A DNA stretch of 64,000 nucleotides, taken from positions 62,001 through 126,000 of the forward strand of contig NZ_BMUT01000010.1 of assembly GCF_014650335.1 (NCBI RefSeq), in the 5' to 3' direction. This DNA comes from Streptomyces hiroshimensis. GTDB taxonomy: Bacteria > Actinomycetota > Actinomycetes > Streptomycetales > Streptomycetaceae. The position numbers and the translations under genes were made by a program. Of this stretch, positions 33,282 through 42,326 are shown piece by piece. Numbering within the stretch: position 1 is the stretch's first letter; each line of letters opens with the position of its first letter. The notes beneath the pieces were generated by a model. The model was given only the letters and a program-made list of their open reading frames with translations. It ran no database searches and had not been told where the DNA came from.

Positions 33282-34459
33282 GCCACCGACGCCTCCAGCT
33301 CGGCCTCGATCTTGGCGATGAGGCGCTCCTCGAGCTCCGGGATGCCGATCTGCTGGACCAGCTCGGCGAAGAAGCCGCGGACCACCAGACGGCGGGCCTC
33401 GTCGGCCGGGATGCCGCGGGCCATCAGGTAGAACAGCTGCTCGTCGTCGAAGCGGCCGGTCGCCGAGGCGTGGCCGGCGCCGACGATCTCGCCGGTCTCG
33501 ATCTCCAGGTTGGGCACGGAGTCGACACGGGCGCCGTCGGTGAGGACGAGGTTGCGGTTGAGCTCGTAGGTGTCGGTGCCCTCGGCCTCCGCGCGGATGA
33601 GGACGTCGCCGATCCAGACGGCGTGGGCGTCCTTGCCCTGCAGCGCGCCCTTGTAGGCGACGTTGCTGCGGCAGTGCGGGGTGTCGTGGTCGACGAAGAG
33701 GCGGTGCTCCTGGTGCTGGCCCTTGTCCGTGAAGTACAGACCGTAGAGCTCGGCCTCGCCGCCGGGGGCGCCGTAGACGACCCGGGGGTGGAGGCGGACC
33801 AGGTCGCCGCCGAAGGTGACGATCACGGACTTGAAGGAGGCGTCGCGGCCGATCAGCGCGGTGTGCTGGGCGGCGTGCACCGCGGTGGCGTCCCAGTCCT
33901 GGACGGAGACGACGGTGAGCTTCGCGCCGTCGCCGACGAGGAACTCGACGTTGGCGGCGAGCGTGGTGTCACCGGTGTGGTCGAGGACGACGACGGCCTC
34001 GGCGAAGGCGCCGACCTCGATCACCTGGTGGCCGAAGGCCACGCCGCCCTCGCCGTGCACGGAGATCGTGACGGGCTCGGTGAGGACCGCGTCCTTGGGG
34101 ATCGAGACGACCGAGGCCTTCTCGAAGGAGGTGTAGGCCTGGGCGGCGACGCGGTCGACCGGCTTGCCGGAGCGGCCGAGGCGGGCGTCGTCACGGCCGA
34201 CGGTCTCGACGGTGACGCCCGCGGGGGCGCTGACCTCGACCTTGACGCCGCCGCCGTTCGCCACAGCGGTGCCGTCGTGCAGACCGCGCAGGCGCTCCAG
34301 CGGGGTGAACCGCCACTCCTCCTCGCGGCCGTGAGGCACGGGGAAGTCCGCCACGTCGTACGAGGCGGGGGCGCTCACGCGCGCGTCGATGGGCTGCTGC
34401 GGCCCGCCCACCTGGATGGCGCCGTCGGTCGTGCTGCCGGCGGGGGTGTTGTCAGCCAT
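33278..34459 (-). CDS. sufD: Fe-S cluster assembly protein SufD
   Basis: This 393-residue SufB/SufD-family scaffold subunit forms the SufBC2D complex. Family pieces are HGREEEWRFTPLERLRGL, a beta-helix core with HTALIGRDASFKSVIVTFGG and LYGLYFTDKGQHQEHRLFVDH, and the C-terminal GHASATGRFDDEQLFYLMARG. The conserved histidine for cluster binding is in HQEHRLFVDHDTPHC. It is 93 bp downstream of sufB and overlaps the ferredoxin gene. Confidence 0.95.
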   Translation of the reverse strand: MADNTPAGSTTDGAIQVGGPQQPIDARVSAPASYDVADFPVPHGREEEWRFTPLERLRGLHDGTAVANGGGVKVEVSAPAGVTVETVGRDDARLGRSGKPVDRVAAQAYTSFEKASVVSIPKDAVLTEPVTISVHGEGGVAFGHQVIEVGAFAEAVVVLDHTGDTTLAANVEFLVGDGAKLTVVSVQDWDATAVHAAQHTALIGRDASFKSVIVTFGGDLVRLHPRVVYGAPGGEAELYGLYFTDKGQHQEHRLFVDHDTPHCRSNVAYKGALQGKDAHAVWIGDVLIRAEAEGTDTYELNRNLVLTDGARVDSVPNLEIETGEIVGAGHASATGRFDDEQLFYLMARGIPADEARRLVVRGFFAELVQQIGIPELEERLIAKIEAELEASVA

Positions 34460-34552
34460 GGCTGTCGTCGTGCTCTCTTCCTGTCACAAAGGGTTCGCTG
34501 CTGCGGTCGGGGGCGTCCGTGCCCCTCCCCTGCCTTCGAGGCCGGGGGAGGA

Positions 34553-35974
34553 TCAGCCGACGGAGCCTTCCATCTGCAGCTCGATCAGCCGGTTGAGCTC
34601 CAGCGCGTACTCCATGGGCAGCTCGCGGGCGATCGGCTCGACGAAGCCGCGCACGATCATCGCCATCGCCTCGTCCTCGGACAGACCGCGGCTCATCAGG
34701 TAGAAGAGCTGGTCGTCGCTGACCTTGGAGACGGTCGCCTCGTGGCCCATGGAGACGTCGTCCTCGCGGACGTCGACGTAGGGGTAGGTGTCCGAGCGGG
34801 AGATGGTGTCCACGAGCAGGGCGTCGCAGAGCACGTTCGACTTGGAGCCGTGGGCGCCCTCGCCGATCTCGATCAGGCCGCGGTAGGAGGTGCGGCCGCC
34901 GCCTCGCGCCACCGACTTGGAGACGATGTTGGAGGAGGTGTTCGGCGCCATGTGGACCATCTTGGCGCCGGCGTCCTGGTGCTGGCCCTGGCCGGAGAAG
35001 GCGATGGAGAGCGTCTCGCCCTTGGCGTGCTCGCCCATCAGGTAGACCGCGGGGTACTTCATGGTCACCTTGGAGCCGATGTTGCCGTCGACCCACTCCA
35101 TGGTCGCGCCCTCGTAGGCCACGGCGCGCTTGGTGACCAGGTTGTAGACGTTGTTCGACCAGTTCTGGATGGTCGTGTAGCGGCAGCGGCCGCCCTTCTT
35201 GACGATGATCTCCACGACGGCGCTGTGCAGCGAGTCCGAGGAGTAGATCGGGGCGGTGCAGCCCTCGACGTAGTGGACGTAGGCGTCCTCGTCGACGATG
35301 ATCAGCGTCCGCTCGAACTGGCCCATGTTCTCCGTGTTGATACGGAAGTAGGCCTGGAGCGGGATGTCCACGTGGACACCCTTGGGGACGTAGATGAAGG
35401 AGCCGCCGGACCACACGGCGGAGTTCAGCGAGGCGAACTTGTTGTCACCGACGGGGATGACCGTGCCGAAGTACTCCTGGAAGAGCTCGGGGTGCTCCTT
35501 CAGGGCGGTGTCGGTGTCCAGGAAGATGACGCCCTGCTCCTCCAGGTCCTCACGGATCTGGTGGTAGACGACCTCCGACTCGTACTGCGCGGCGACACCG
35601 GCGACGAGGCGCTGCTTCTCGGCCTCCGGGATGCCCAGCTTGTCGTAGGTGTTCTTGATGTCCTCCGGCAGGTCCTCCCAGGTGGCGGCCTGCTTCTCGG
35701 TGGAGCGGACGAAGTACTTGATGTTGTCGAAGTCGATGCCGGAGAGGTCGGAGCCCCAGGTCGGCATGGGCTTCTTGTCGAAGAGCTTCAGACCCTTCAG
35801 ACGCAGCTTGAGCATCCACTCCGGCTCGGACTTCTTCGCCGAGATGTCGCGGACGACCGCCTCGGAGAGGCCGCGCTTGGCTGCGGCGCCGGCCACGTCG
35901 GAGTCGGCCCAGCCGTATTCGTACGTGCCCAGGCCTTCGAGCTCAGGGTGGGCAGTCTCCGTGGGGAGAGTCAT
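34553..35974 (-). CDS. sufB: Fe-S cluster assembly protein SufB
   Basis: This 473-residue SufB is the main scaffold where [4Fe-4S] clusters form. It begins MTLPTETAHPELEGLGTYEY and shows KYFVRSTEKQAATWEDLPEDIKNTYDKLGIPEAEK, SGGSFIYVPKGV, VEGCTAPIYSSDSLHSAVVE and KGGRCRYTTIQNWSNNVYNLVTKR in segments typical of the family. The start ATG overlaps the sufR stop by four bases. A stem-forming SufD gap of 93 bp follows. Confidence 0.96.
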   Translation of the reverse strand: MTLPTETAHPELEGLGTYEYGWADSDVAGAAAKRGLSEAVVRDISAKKSEPEWMLKLRLKGLKLFDKKPMPTWGSDLSGIDFDNIKYFVRSTEKQAATWEDLPEDIKNTYDKLGIPEAEKQRLVAGVAAQYESEVVYHQIREDLEEQGVIFLDTDTALKEHPELFQEYFGTVIPVGDNKFASLNSAVWSGGSFIYVPKGVHVDIPLQAYFRINTENMGQFERTLIIVDEDAYVHYVEGCTAPIYSSDSLHSAVVEIIVKKGGRCRYTTIQNWSNNVYNLVTKRAVAYEGATMEWVDGNIGSKVTMKYPAVYLMGEHAKGETLSIAFSGQGQHQDAGAKMVHMAPNTSSNIVSKSVARGGGRTSYRGLIEIGEGAHGSKSNVLCDALLVDTISRSDTYPYVDVREDDVSMGHEATVSKVSDDQLFYLMSRGLSEDEAMAMIVRGFVEPIARELPMEYALELNRLIELQMEGSVG

Positions 35975-36780
35975 GCGGGGTTCCTCCCGGCCGTGCTGGC
36001 GGATGCTGTGGTGGTCTTGGTCTTGCTCTTGGGGATGAACGTCGTGCACACCCCGTCGCCGTGGGCGATGGTGGCAAGACGCTGCACATGTGTCCCGAGC
36101 AGGCGGGAGAAGACCTCGGTCTCCGCCTCGCACAGCTGCGGGAACTGCTCGGCGACATGGGCGACCGGGCAGTGGTGCTGGCAAAGCTGTTCGCCGACCG
36201 GCGCGCTACGCGCCGTAGCAGCGTACCCGTCCGCGGTCAATGCCCTGGCAAGGGCCTCCGTGCGGGATTCGGGGGCAGCGGCCTCGAGCGCCTTGCGGTA
36301 GCCCTCGGCCTGGGCTGCCATACGGGCCCGGGCGAAGGCGGCCACGGCGGCCTCGCCCATCTCGCCGCCGCCGGCCGCCTGCGCGATCCAGCGCAGGGCA
36401 TCCCCGGCGAGCTTGTCGTAGGCCTGGTCGAAGGCGTCCCGGCCGCAGTCGGTCAGGGCGAAGGCCTTGGCGGGGCGGCCGCGGCCGCGCGCGCCGTAGA
36501 CCCGCTTCTCGCGGGGCTCGACGACGCCCTCGGCGACGAGGGTGTCGAGGTGGCGGCGGACGGCGGCCTGGGTGAGCTCCAGGCGCACGGCCAGATCGGC
36601 CGCGGTGGACGGGCCGTGGTCGAGGATGGAGCGGGCGACGCGATTGCGGGTGCCGCGCTGCTCGTCATGACCGCGCTCTTCGGCGCGGGCGGGCGCGGGC
36701 GCAGCCTGCTGCGACCCGGCGGCCACGGATCCCTCCGCACTGGCCGCGGGGTCCTGCGGGACCTCGCGCGCGTATTTCAC
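35971..36780 (-). CDS. sufR: Fe-S cluster-binding transcriptional regulator SufR
   Basis: This 269-residue regulator has an N-terminal winged helix (ARSILDHGPSTAADLAVRLELTQAAVRRHL). The C-terminal part has the cluster-binding cysteines in QLCQHHCPVAHVAEQFPQLCEAE. SufR represses the suf operon when it carries a [4Fe-4S] cluster. A basic Pro/Ala N-terminal extension and a Lys/Thr/Ser-rich C-terminal tail flank the core. Start is GTG at 36780, and a palindrome abuts it, consistent with autoregulation. It is the first gene of the operon. Confidence 0.93.
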   Translation of the reverse strand: MKYAREVPQDPAASAEGSVAAGSQQAAPAPARAEERGHDEQRGTRNRVARSILDHGPSTAADLAVRLELTQAAVRRHLDTLVAEGVVEPREKRVYGARGRGRPAKAFALTDCGRDAFDQAYDKLAGDALRWIAQAAGGGEMGEAAVAAFARARMAAQAEGYRKALEAAAPESRTEALARALTADGYAATARSAPVGEQLCQHHCPVAHVAEQFPQLCEAETEVFSRLLGTHVQRLATIAHGDGVCTTFIPKSKTKTTTASASTAGRNPA

Positions 36781-36793
36781 AACACCATTGTTG
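36780..36793. promoter_or_regulatory. 14-bp palindrome at the sufR start, candidate SufR operator
   Basis: CAACACCATTGTTG has 5-bp arms CAACA and TGTTG with CCAT between. Its left end touches the sufR GTG. SufR of actinobacteria represses its own operon, and this is the only palindrome of that form next to the start. Confidence 0.65.
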
Positions 36794-36856
36794 CGTAATT
36801 ACCTGGAGGCGGACAAGCCCGGCCCCCACCGGTCGGCGGTGTCCTCGATCACTAAG

Positions 36857-36868
36857 GGTTACCTAACC
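36857..36868. promoter_or_regulatory. Second inverted repeat in the sufR-ABC transporter divergent region
   Basis: GGTTACCTAACC has perfect 5-bp arms around CC, about 77 bp above sufR and 130 bp before the ABC gene. It may be a second operator for either gene. Confidence 0.35.
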
Positions 36869-36997
36869 GCCACCCGTCGATCTTGGTCTCCGCCCCGCTC
36901 TCCCCCGCTCTCCCCCGGGGCCCGCGCCCCCCTGATTCCTGGACGGGATCCACCCCGGGGCATCCGGGGACACGCCGGGCTTCGTAGACTTCCCGCC

Positions 36998-37957
36998 ATG
37001 CGCAGCGTCTTCCCGGGGGACACCCCCGAGGCCCCCGGCCGGCCCGCGGTCGAGGTCCGCGGGCTGGTGAAGCGGTACGGACCCAAGACCGCGGTGGACG
37101 GCCTCGACCTGTCCGTCGCCCGCGGCGGCCTCACCGCCGTCCTCGGCCCCAACGGGGCCGGCAAGACCACCACGATCGAGACCTGCGAGGGCTACCGCCG
37201 CCCCGACGCCGGCACCGTCCGCGTCCTCGGGCTCGACCCCGTCGCCGACGCCGCGGCCCTGCGGCCCCGCGTCGGCGTGATGCTGCAGAGCGGAGGGGTG
37301 TACGCGGGGGCGCGCGCGGAAGAGATGCTGCGCCACGTCGCCTCCCTGCACGCCCACCCCCTCGACGTCCCCTCCCTCATAGACCGGCTGGGCCTGGGCA
37401 GCTGCGGCCGGACGCCCTACCGGCGCCTGTCCGGCGGCCAGCAGCAGCGCCTCGCGCTCGCCATGGCCGTCGTCGGCCGCCCCGAGCTCGTCTTCCTGGA
37501 CGAGCCGACGGCCGGCCTCGACCCGCAGGCCCGCCACGCCACCTGGGAGCTGGTGCGCGAGCTGCGCACCGACGGCGTCACCGTCGTCCTCACCACGCAC
37601 TACATGGACGAGGCCGAGGCCCTGGCCGACGACGTCGCCATCATCGACAGCGGCAAGGTCATCGCCCAGGGCAGCCCCGAGGAGCTGTGCCGGGGCGGCG
37701 CGGAGAACACCCTGCGCTTCAGCGGCCGGCCCGGACTGGACCTCGGCTCGCTCCTGAAGGCCCTGCCCGCCCAGTCGACGGCGGCGGAGCTGACCCCGGG
37801 CACGTACCGCGTCGGCGGCCGCATCGACCCGCAGCTGCTGGCCACCGTGACCACGTGGTGCGCGCAGAACGGCGTCATGCCGGACCGCATCGCGGTCGAG
37901 CGGCACACGCTGGAGGACGTCTTCTTGGAGCTGACCGGTAAGGAGCTGCGGGCATGA
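36998..37957 (+). CDS. ABC transporter ATP-binding protein (drug-exporter type)
   Basis: This 319-residue ATPase has Walker A GPNGAGKTTTIE, Q-loop GVMLQSGGVY, signature RLSGGQQQRLALAMA, Walker B LVFLDEPTAGLD and the switch His in VVLTTHYMDEAEALAD. A C-terminal region after VIAQGSPEEL is typical of DrrA/NodI-type exporters. The ATG is preceded by a weak site; the frame is open upstream. It overlaps the permease by four bases, making an ABC-2 exporter. Substrate unknown; location next to sufR is conserved-looking but not informative. Confidence 0.9.
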   Translation: MRSVFPGDTPEAPGRPAVEVRGLVKRYGPKTAVDGLDLSVARGGLTAVLGPNGAGKTTTIETCEGYRRPDAGTVRVLGLDPVADAAALRPRVGVMLQSGGVYAGARAEEMLRHVASLHAHPLDVPSLIDRLGLGSCGRTPYRRLSGGQQQRLALAMAVVGRPELVFLDEPTAGLDPQARHATWELVRELRTDGVTVVLTTHYMDEAEALADDVAIIDSGKVIAQGSPEELCRGGAENTLRFSGRPGLDLGSLLKALPAQSTAAELTPGTYRVGGRIDPQLLATVTTWCAQNGVMPDRIAVERHTLEDVFLELTGKELRA

Positions 37958-38739
37958 GCCATGTGACCTCTACGAGCGACGGGGCATTCACCCCGCGTCC
38001 CGGCGCCGCGCCCCTCTCCCGGATGATCCGCGCGCAGGCCGCGCTGGAGACCCGCATGCTGCTGCGCAACGGCGAGCAGCTGCTGCTGACCGTCGTCATC
38101 CCCACGCTGCTGCTCGTCCTCTTCAGCGCCGTCGACATTGTGGACACAGGCGACGGCGAGGCCGTCGACTTCCTCGCCCCGGGCGTGCTGGCGCTTGCCG
38201 TGATGTCCACGGCGTTCACCGGCCAGGCCATCGCGACCGGCTTCGAGCGCCGCTACGGCGTCCTCAAGCGGCTCGGCGCCACCCCGCTGCCGCGCTGGGC
38301 GCTGATGACGGCGAAGACCTGCTCGGTGCTGGTCACCGAAGTGCTGCAGATCGTGCTGCTGACGGTGATCGCCTTCGCGCTGGGCTGGTCGCCGCAGGGC
38401 AACCCCTTCGCGGTCCTGCTGCTGCTCGTCCTGGGCACGGCGGCGTTCTCCGGCCTCGGGCTGCTGATGGCCGGCACGCTCAAGGCAGAGGTGACGCTGG
38501 CCGCGGCGAATCTCGTCTTCCTCCTGCTGCTGGTCGGCGGCGGCGTGATCGTGCCGATGGAGAAGTTCCCCGGCGGGGTGCGGGCGGCGCTGGAGCTGCT
38601 GCCGATCTCGGCTCTGTCGGACGGCCTGCGGGACGTCCTGCAGCACGGCGCGGGCATGCCGTGGGGCGACCTCGGCATCCTCGCCGTGTGGGCGGTGCTG
38701 GGGCTGGGGGCGGCGGCGAAGTTCTTCCGCTGGGAGTGA
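37954..38739 (+). CDS. ABC-2 type transporter permease
   Basis: This 261-residue membrane protein has six predicted spans, including LLLTVVIPTLLLVLFSAV, GVLALAVMSTAFTGQAIATG and NLVFLLLLVGGGVIVPMEKFP. FERRYGVLKRLGATPLPRW is the ABC-2 coupling-helix region. It pairs with the ATPase whose stop overlaps its start. Confidence 0.9.
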   Translation: MSHVTSTSDGAFTPRPGAAPLSRMIRAQAALETRMLLRNGEQLLLTVVIPTLLLVLFSAVDIVDTGDGEAVDFLAPGVLALAVMSTAFTGQAIATGFERRYGVLKRLGATPLPRWALMTAKTCSVLVTEVLQIVLLTVIAFALGWSPQGNPFAVLLLLVLGTAAFSGLGLLMAGTLKAEVTLAAANLVFLLLLVGGGVIVPMEKFPGGVRAALELLPISALSDGLRDVLQHGAGMPWGDLGILAVWAVLGLGAAAKFFRWE

Positions 38740-38834
38740 GCCCTCCGCCGGAAGCGAGCCCGGTGAGCTGCATGAATGCACGCCACGCCGCCCCCTCGTG
38801 AATCCGTGCACAAGCTCCCCTTTACGATGAGCCC

Positions 38835-39827
38835 GTGCCGAAAACGCTGAACCCCCTCCAGATCGTCGCCGACCGCTGGCAGCCTTCCGCGCGCTTCGTC
38901 CGGCGGGCGGCCCTCGCCGCCGTGATGATGGCCGTGGTCATCGTGGTGACGGGCGGCGCGGTCCGGCTCACCCAGTCGGGGCTCGGCTGCCCGACGTGGC
39001 CCACCTGCACCGAAGACAGCCTGACGCCGACCCCGGAGATGGGCATCAACGGCGTCATCGAGTTCACCAACCGCATGCTGACGTACGTGCTGTGCGTGTT
39101 CGTCGGCGTCGCGATCGTGGCGGCACGCGCGCGTGCCCCGCGCCGCCGCTCCCTCACGCGCCTGGGCTGGGCCCAGTTCTGGCTCATCGCGAGCAACGGC
39201 ATCATCGGCGGCATCACCGTGCTGACGGGCCTCAACCCGTACATCGTGGCCCTGCACTTCCTGGCGGCCACCGCGCTGCTGACGGTGGCCGTGGTGATGT
39301 GGCACCGCTCGGCCGAGGGCGACGACGAGCCGCGCGACCTGGTGGCGCGTCCGGTGCGGCAGCTCAGCTGGGTCCTGGTCGGGGCGACCGTCCTGCTGAT
39401 CCTGGCCGGCACGGTGGTGACCGGCTCCGGCCGGCACGCGGGCGACGCCAAGAAGGACGTCCACCGCATCCCGCTGGACTGGCGCGAGGTCACCCAGCTG
39501 CACGTCGACTTCGTCTACATCGTGGTCGGCCTGACGATCGCCCTGTGGTTCGTCCTGCGGGCCGTCAAGGCGCCGGCCGTGCCGCGCCGCCGCGTGGTCG
39601 AGCTGTTCGCCGTGCTGATGTTCCAGGGCGTCATCGGCTACGTGCAGTACTTCAACGACGAGCCGGAGCTCGTCGTCGGCGCGCACATGTTCGGCTCCTG
39701 CCTGGTGTGGATCGCCGCGCTGCGGGTCGCCCTGTCGCTGCGGGAGCGCGGCGAGGCCGCCGTCCTGCCCGCCCCGTCGGGCGAGCACGAGGCGATTCAG
39801 GCCGCCACCTCCGCGTCCAGCCGGTAG
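38835..39827 (+). CDS. ctaA: Haem A synthase (COX15/CtaA family)
   Basis: This 330-residue, eight-span membrane protein oxidises haem O to haem A for cytochrome oxidase. Conserved pieces are VTGGAVRLTQSGLGCPTWP, GGITVLTGLNPYIVALHFLAAT, HRIPLDWREVTQLHVDFVYIVVG and VVGAHMFGSCLVW, the last three holding the expected histidine ligands. The first-half ligand motif, usually E-x-x-H-R, reads IEFTNR here, with Asn in place of His. Start is GTG. Its end overlaps the convergent amidohydrolase-family gene by 31 bp. Confidence 0.9.
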   Translation: MPKTLNPLQIVADRWQPSARFVRRAALAAVMMAVVIVVTGGAVRLTQSGLGCPTWPTCTEDSLTPTPEMGINGVIEFTNRMLTYVLCVFVGVAIVAARARAPRRRSLTRLGWAQFWLIASNGIIGGITVLTGLNPYIVALHFLAATALLTVAVVMWHRSAEGDDEPRDLVARPVRQLSWVLVGATVLLILAGTVVTGSGRHAGDAKKDVHRIPLDWREVTQLHVDFVYIVVGLTIALWFVLRAVKAPAVPRRRVVELFAVLMFQGVIGYVQYFNDEPELVVGAHMFGSCLVWIAALRVALSLRERGEAAVLPAPSGEHEAIQAATSASSR

Positions 39828-40846
39828 ACCCTGCGGGCGGTGCCGGCCGCGACGAGCGAGGCGATCCTGCTCGCGTCGGCCCGCCGGCACCAGCCGTCGG
39901 CCACCCAGTCACCCATCAGCCGCTCCATGGCCCGGGAGAACGACCGGGCGGCGACCACGTAGAGCTCGGCCGGGCCGCGCGCGCCGCTGGAGAACAGCAG
40001 CTTGCCGAAGGGCGCCTCGCGCAGCGTCTCCTCGGGCCGCGCGCCCACGTCCGCGTACACGTGCGGGAAGGCCCCCGCGAGCTGCGCGGCCTCCCGGTGG
40101 TGCCAGGGGTCGGGCAGCAGCACCAGATCGGCGCCCAGGCCCGCGGTGGCCCGCAGGAAGCGGGAGAGCCGCAGCGGGTCGGGGCAGTGCAGCTGGACGG
40201 GCAGCCCGGCGGCGAGTGCGCTCCACAGCAGATGGCGGGCGAGCACCGGATCGTCCAGCCGGCCGCCCGGGCGGCGCGTCCGCAGCCACTGGCCCGCGGC
40301 CTTGCGCACCTCTGCGAGGCCCGGCGGGCTGCCCTCGCAGAAGGGGACGGCGCAGGCGAACGCGGTGGCGCTCAGGGCGGCCGCGTAGAGCGCCTCGGCG
40401 AGGTAGGCGGTGAAGGAGTCCGCGCTTCCGGAGGTGTCGGCGATCTGTTCGGCGAGCGGTTCGAGGCGCACGATCTCGTAGGCGCGGCCGTCCGCGGCGC
40501 CGGCGAGCTCGGCGGCCGAGGTGAGGCCGCTCGGCTCCCCCGTCTCCAGCAGGAAGGTGCCGATGCCCGCGCCGCGCAGCAGCAGCTGCCCCGCGCGGTA
40601 GGCGCCCAGCTCGCGGCGGCGGGCCAGATAGCGAACGGGTGAGCAGTAGGGGTCCAGGCCCAGCAGGGGCGGACACCAGCGGCGCAGGGCGAGGCCGGTG
40701 CGGCTGTCGAAGAAGGTGGTGCCGGGCGGCGCGGGGCCCGCGGCCCCGGCGGCCGCGGCCAGGTGCGCCTCGAACCCGCCGAGCCCCAGCTCGCCATGGA
40801 CCGCGCCGTGGCTGTGCTGGTCGACGAGCAGCGGCAAGCCGTCCAT
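39797..40846 (-). CDS. Amidohydrolase-family (FluG/TIM-barrel-like) protein
   Basis: This 349-residue protein begins LPLLVDQHSHGAV, the H-x-H metal motif of amidohydrolases. It later has LPVQLHCPDPLRLSRFL and LLPDPWHHREAAQLAGAFPHVYADVG, then PFGKLLFSSGARGPAELYVVAARSF. These resemble the amidohydrolase domain of FluG-like proteins. The substrate is unknown. It lies beside haem A/O genes but is convergent with ctaA, so it is probably unrelated to haem. Confidence 0.72.
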   Translation of the reverse strand: MDGLPLLVDQHSHGAVHGELGLGGFEAHLAAAAGAAGPAPPGTTFFDSRTGLALRRWCPPLLGLDPYCSPVRYLARRRELGAYRAGQLLLRGAGIGTFLLETGEPSGLTSAAELAGAADGRAYEIVRLEPLAEQIADTSGSADSFTAYLAEALYAAALSATAFACAVPFCEGSPPGLAEVRKAAGQWLRTRRPGGRLDDPVLARHLLWSALAAGLPVQLHCPDPLRLSRFLRATAGLGADLVLLPDPWHHREAAQLAGAFPHVYADVGARPEETLREAPFGKLLFSSGARGPAELYVVAARSFSRAMERLMGDWVADGWCRRADASRIASLVAAGTARRVYRLDAEVAA

Positions 40847-40926
40847 CCCCCGCCCCCTCGTGCCGTGCCCCGCCCCGAGCGGCGCATGTGCGCCGCTCCC
40901 CGCGGGTCTAACGGCCGAGGGGCGCG

Positions 40927-41328
40927 TCAGTTATCGCCGGGGTTGGCCGGCCCGCCGACCTGGATGCCGGCCATGCGCGACCACTCGTACGGGCCGGTGC
41001 GGACCTTGGCGGCGAGCTCGCCGTCGAAGTCGTCGTGGAGGGTGAGCCCGGCCTTCTCGGCGGCCTTGCGGGCGACGTCCATGGAGGGGGCGACGAGGTT
41101 GCCCCACTCGCCGTTGGAGCCCACCAGGGCGATGCGCGTGGTGCCGCGGGCGATGTGGGCCAGCTGGCCCTCGGCGGAGCCGCCGTGGCTCTTGGCGAAG
41201 GTCTCGATCTGGCGGGCGAGCCGGGCGGCCTTGCGGTCCGCCCGGGCGTCGGAGGGTGCGGCCTTCTCGGCCGTCTTCTCCGCCGTCTTCTCTGCCGCGC
41301 CGTCCTGCGGGGTGGTGTCATCTGCCAT
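40927..41328 (-). CDS. Conserved hypothetical protein upstream-adjacent to ctaB end
   Basis: This 133-residue soluble protein was not recognised. It has an Ala/Glu/Lys-rich, charged N-terminus (AAEKTAEKTAEKAAPSDAR) that probably forms a helix, then HIARGTTRIALVGSNGEWGNLVAPSMDVARKAAEKAGL and EWSRMAGIQVGGPANPGDN. The compact middle part looks like a folded domain with a nucleotide-like VGSNG loop. It is 23 bp downstream of the ctaB end on the same strand, so it may be cotranscribed with ctaB. Confidence 0.65.
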   Translation of the reverse strand: MADDTTPQDGAAEKTAEKTAEKAAPSDARADRKAARLARQIETFAKSHGGSAEGQLAHIARGTTRIALVGSNGEWGNLVAPSMDVARKAAEKAGLTLHDDFDGELAAKVRTGPYEWSRMAGIQVGGPANPGDN

Positions 41329-41351
41329 ACACAGATGCTACCGAGCGGTAA

Positions 41352-42326
41352 TTAACGAAGGAAGGGGTCCACGGCCACGGCCACGAACAGCAGCGACACA
41401 TAGGTGATGGACCAGTGGAACAGCCGCATCTCCTTGAGCTTCGCCCCCGTGATGCCGGCCTTGGCCCGGGCCTGCAGGGCGTGGGCCTCCTTCAGCCAGA
41501 AGGCGCCGAGCGCGGCCGCGACCACCGTGTAGAACCAGCTGGTGTAGCCGAGCGGCTGCAGCGAGAGCGAGACGGCGACCATCACCCAGCTGTAGAGGAC
41601 GATCTGCTTGGCGACCGCCTTGTTGCCCGCGATGACGGGCAGCATGGGCACACCCACGCGCTCGTAGTCGTCCTTGACCTTCATCGACAGCGGCCAGTAG
41701 TGCGGCGGCGTCCAGAAGAAGATGACCAGGAACAGCACGAGCGAGGCCCAGGAGACGGAGTTCGCGACGGCCGACCAGCCGATGATGACGGGCATGCAGC
41801 CCGCGATGCCGCCCCAGACGATGTTCTGCGCGGTGCGGCGCTTGAGGATCATCGTGTAGACGACGACGTAGAAGGCGTTGGCGCCCAGGGAGAGCATCGC
41901 CGACAGCGGGTTGACCAGGAACCAGAACCACAGGGTCGAGCCCACGGTCAGCGCGGAGGCGAAGACCAGGCACTCCTTGGGGGAGACCATGCCGGTCACC
42001 AGCGGGCGCTGCGACGTACGGTCCATCAGGGCGTCGATGTCGCGGTCGTACCACATGTTGAACGCGCCGGCGCCGCCCGCGGACAGGTAGCCGCCGATAC
42101 AGGTGGCCAGGACCAGCCACAGGTCGGGCACACCCTCGGCCGCGAGGAACATCACCGGCACGGTCGTCATCAGCAGCAGCTCGATGACACGCGGCTTGGT
42201 CAGCGCCACGAACGCCTTGGCACGGGCTCCGAACGGCCGGTGACCGGGGCTTTCGGTAAGCTCCCCCACTGCCTTAAAGGCGTGGGAGGTACCCCCACCC
42301 GCAGGACGGGATTCGACGGCCGTCAC
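41352..42326 (-). CDS. ctaB: Protohaem IX farnesyltransferase (haem O synthase)
   Basis: This 324-residue UbiA-family membrane enzyme farnesylates haem B to haem O. The first Asp-rich motif is NMWYDRDIDALMDRTSQRPL and the second is MKVKDDYERVGVPML, with WTPPHYWPLSM before it. About nine membrane spans follow. GTG at 42326 after CAGGGGTG is chosen; the frame is open 69 codons further up but that part is unlike the family. The N-terminal GGGTSHAFKAVGE is coded by a dispersed palindromic repeat (42261-42298). Confidence 0.93.
   Translation of the reverse strand: MTAVESRPAGGGTSHAFKAVGELTESPGHRPFGARAKAFVALTKPRVIELLLMTTVPVMFLAAEGVPDLWLVLATCIGGYLSAGGAGAFNMWYDRDIDALMDRTSQRPLVTGMVSPKECLVFASALTVGSTLWFWFLVNPLSAMLSLGANAFYVVVYTMILKRRTAQNIVWGGIAGCMPVIIGWSAVANSVSWASLVLFLVIFFWTPPHYWPLSMKVKDDYERVGVPMLPVIAGNKAVAKQIVLYSWVMVAVSLSLQPLGYTSWFYTVVAAALGAFWLKEAHALQARAKAGITGAKLKEMRLFHWSITYVSLLFVAVAVDPFLR
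42261..42298. repeat. Dispersed palindrome in the ctaB N-terminal coding region
   Basis: On the minus strand it reads GGGGGTACCTCCCA, then GCCTT/AAGGC arms, then TGGGGGAG. A related copy with GGGGGCCCCTCCCA and TGGGGGAC flanks lies before pgk (54382-54411). Here it is translated within CtaB. Confidence 0.7.
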
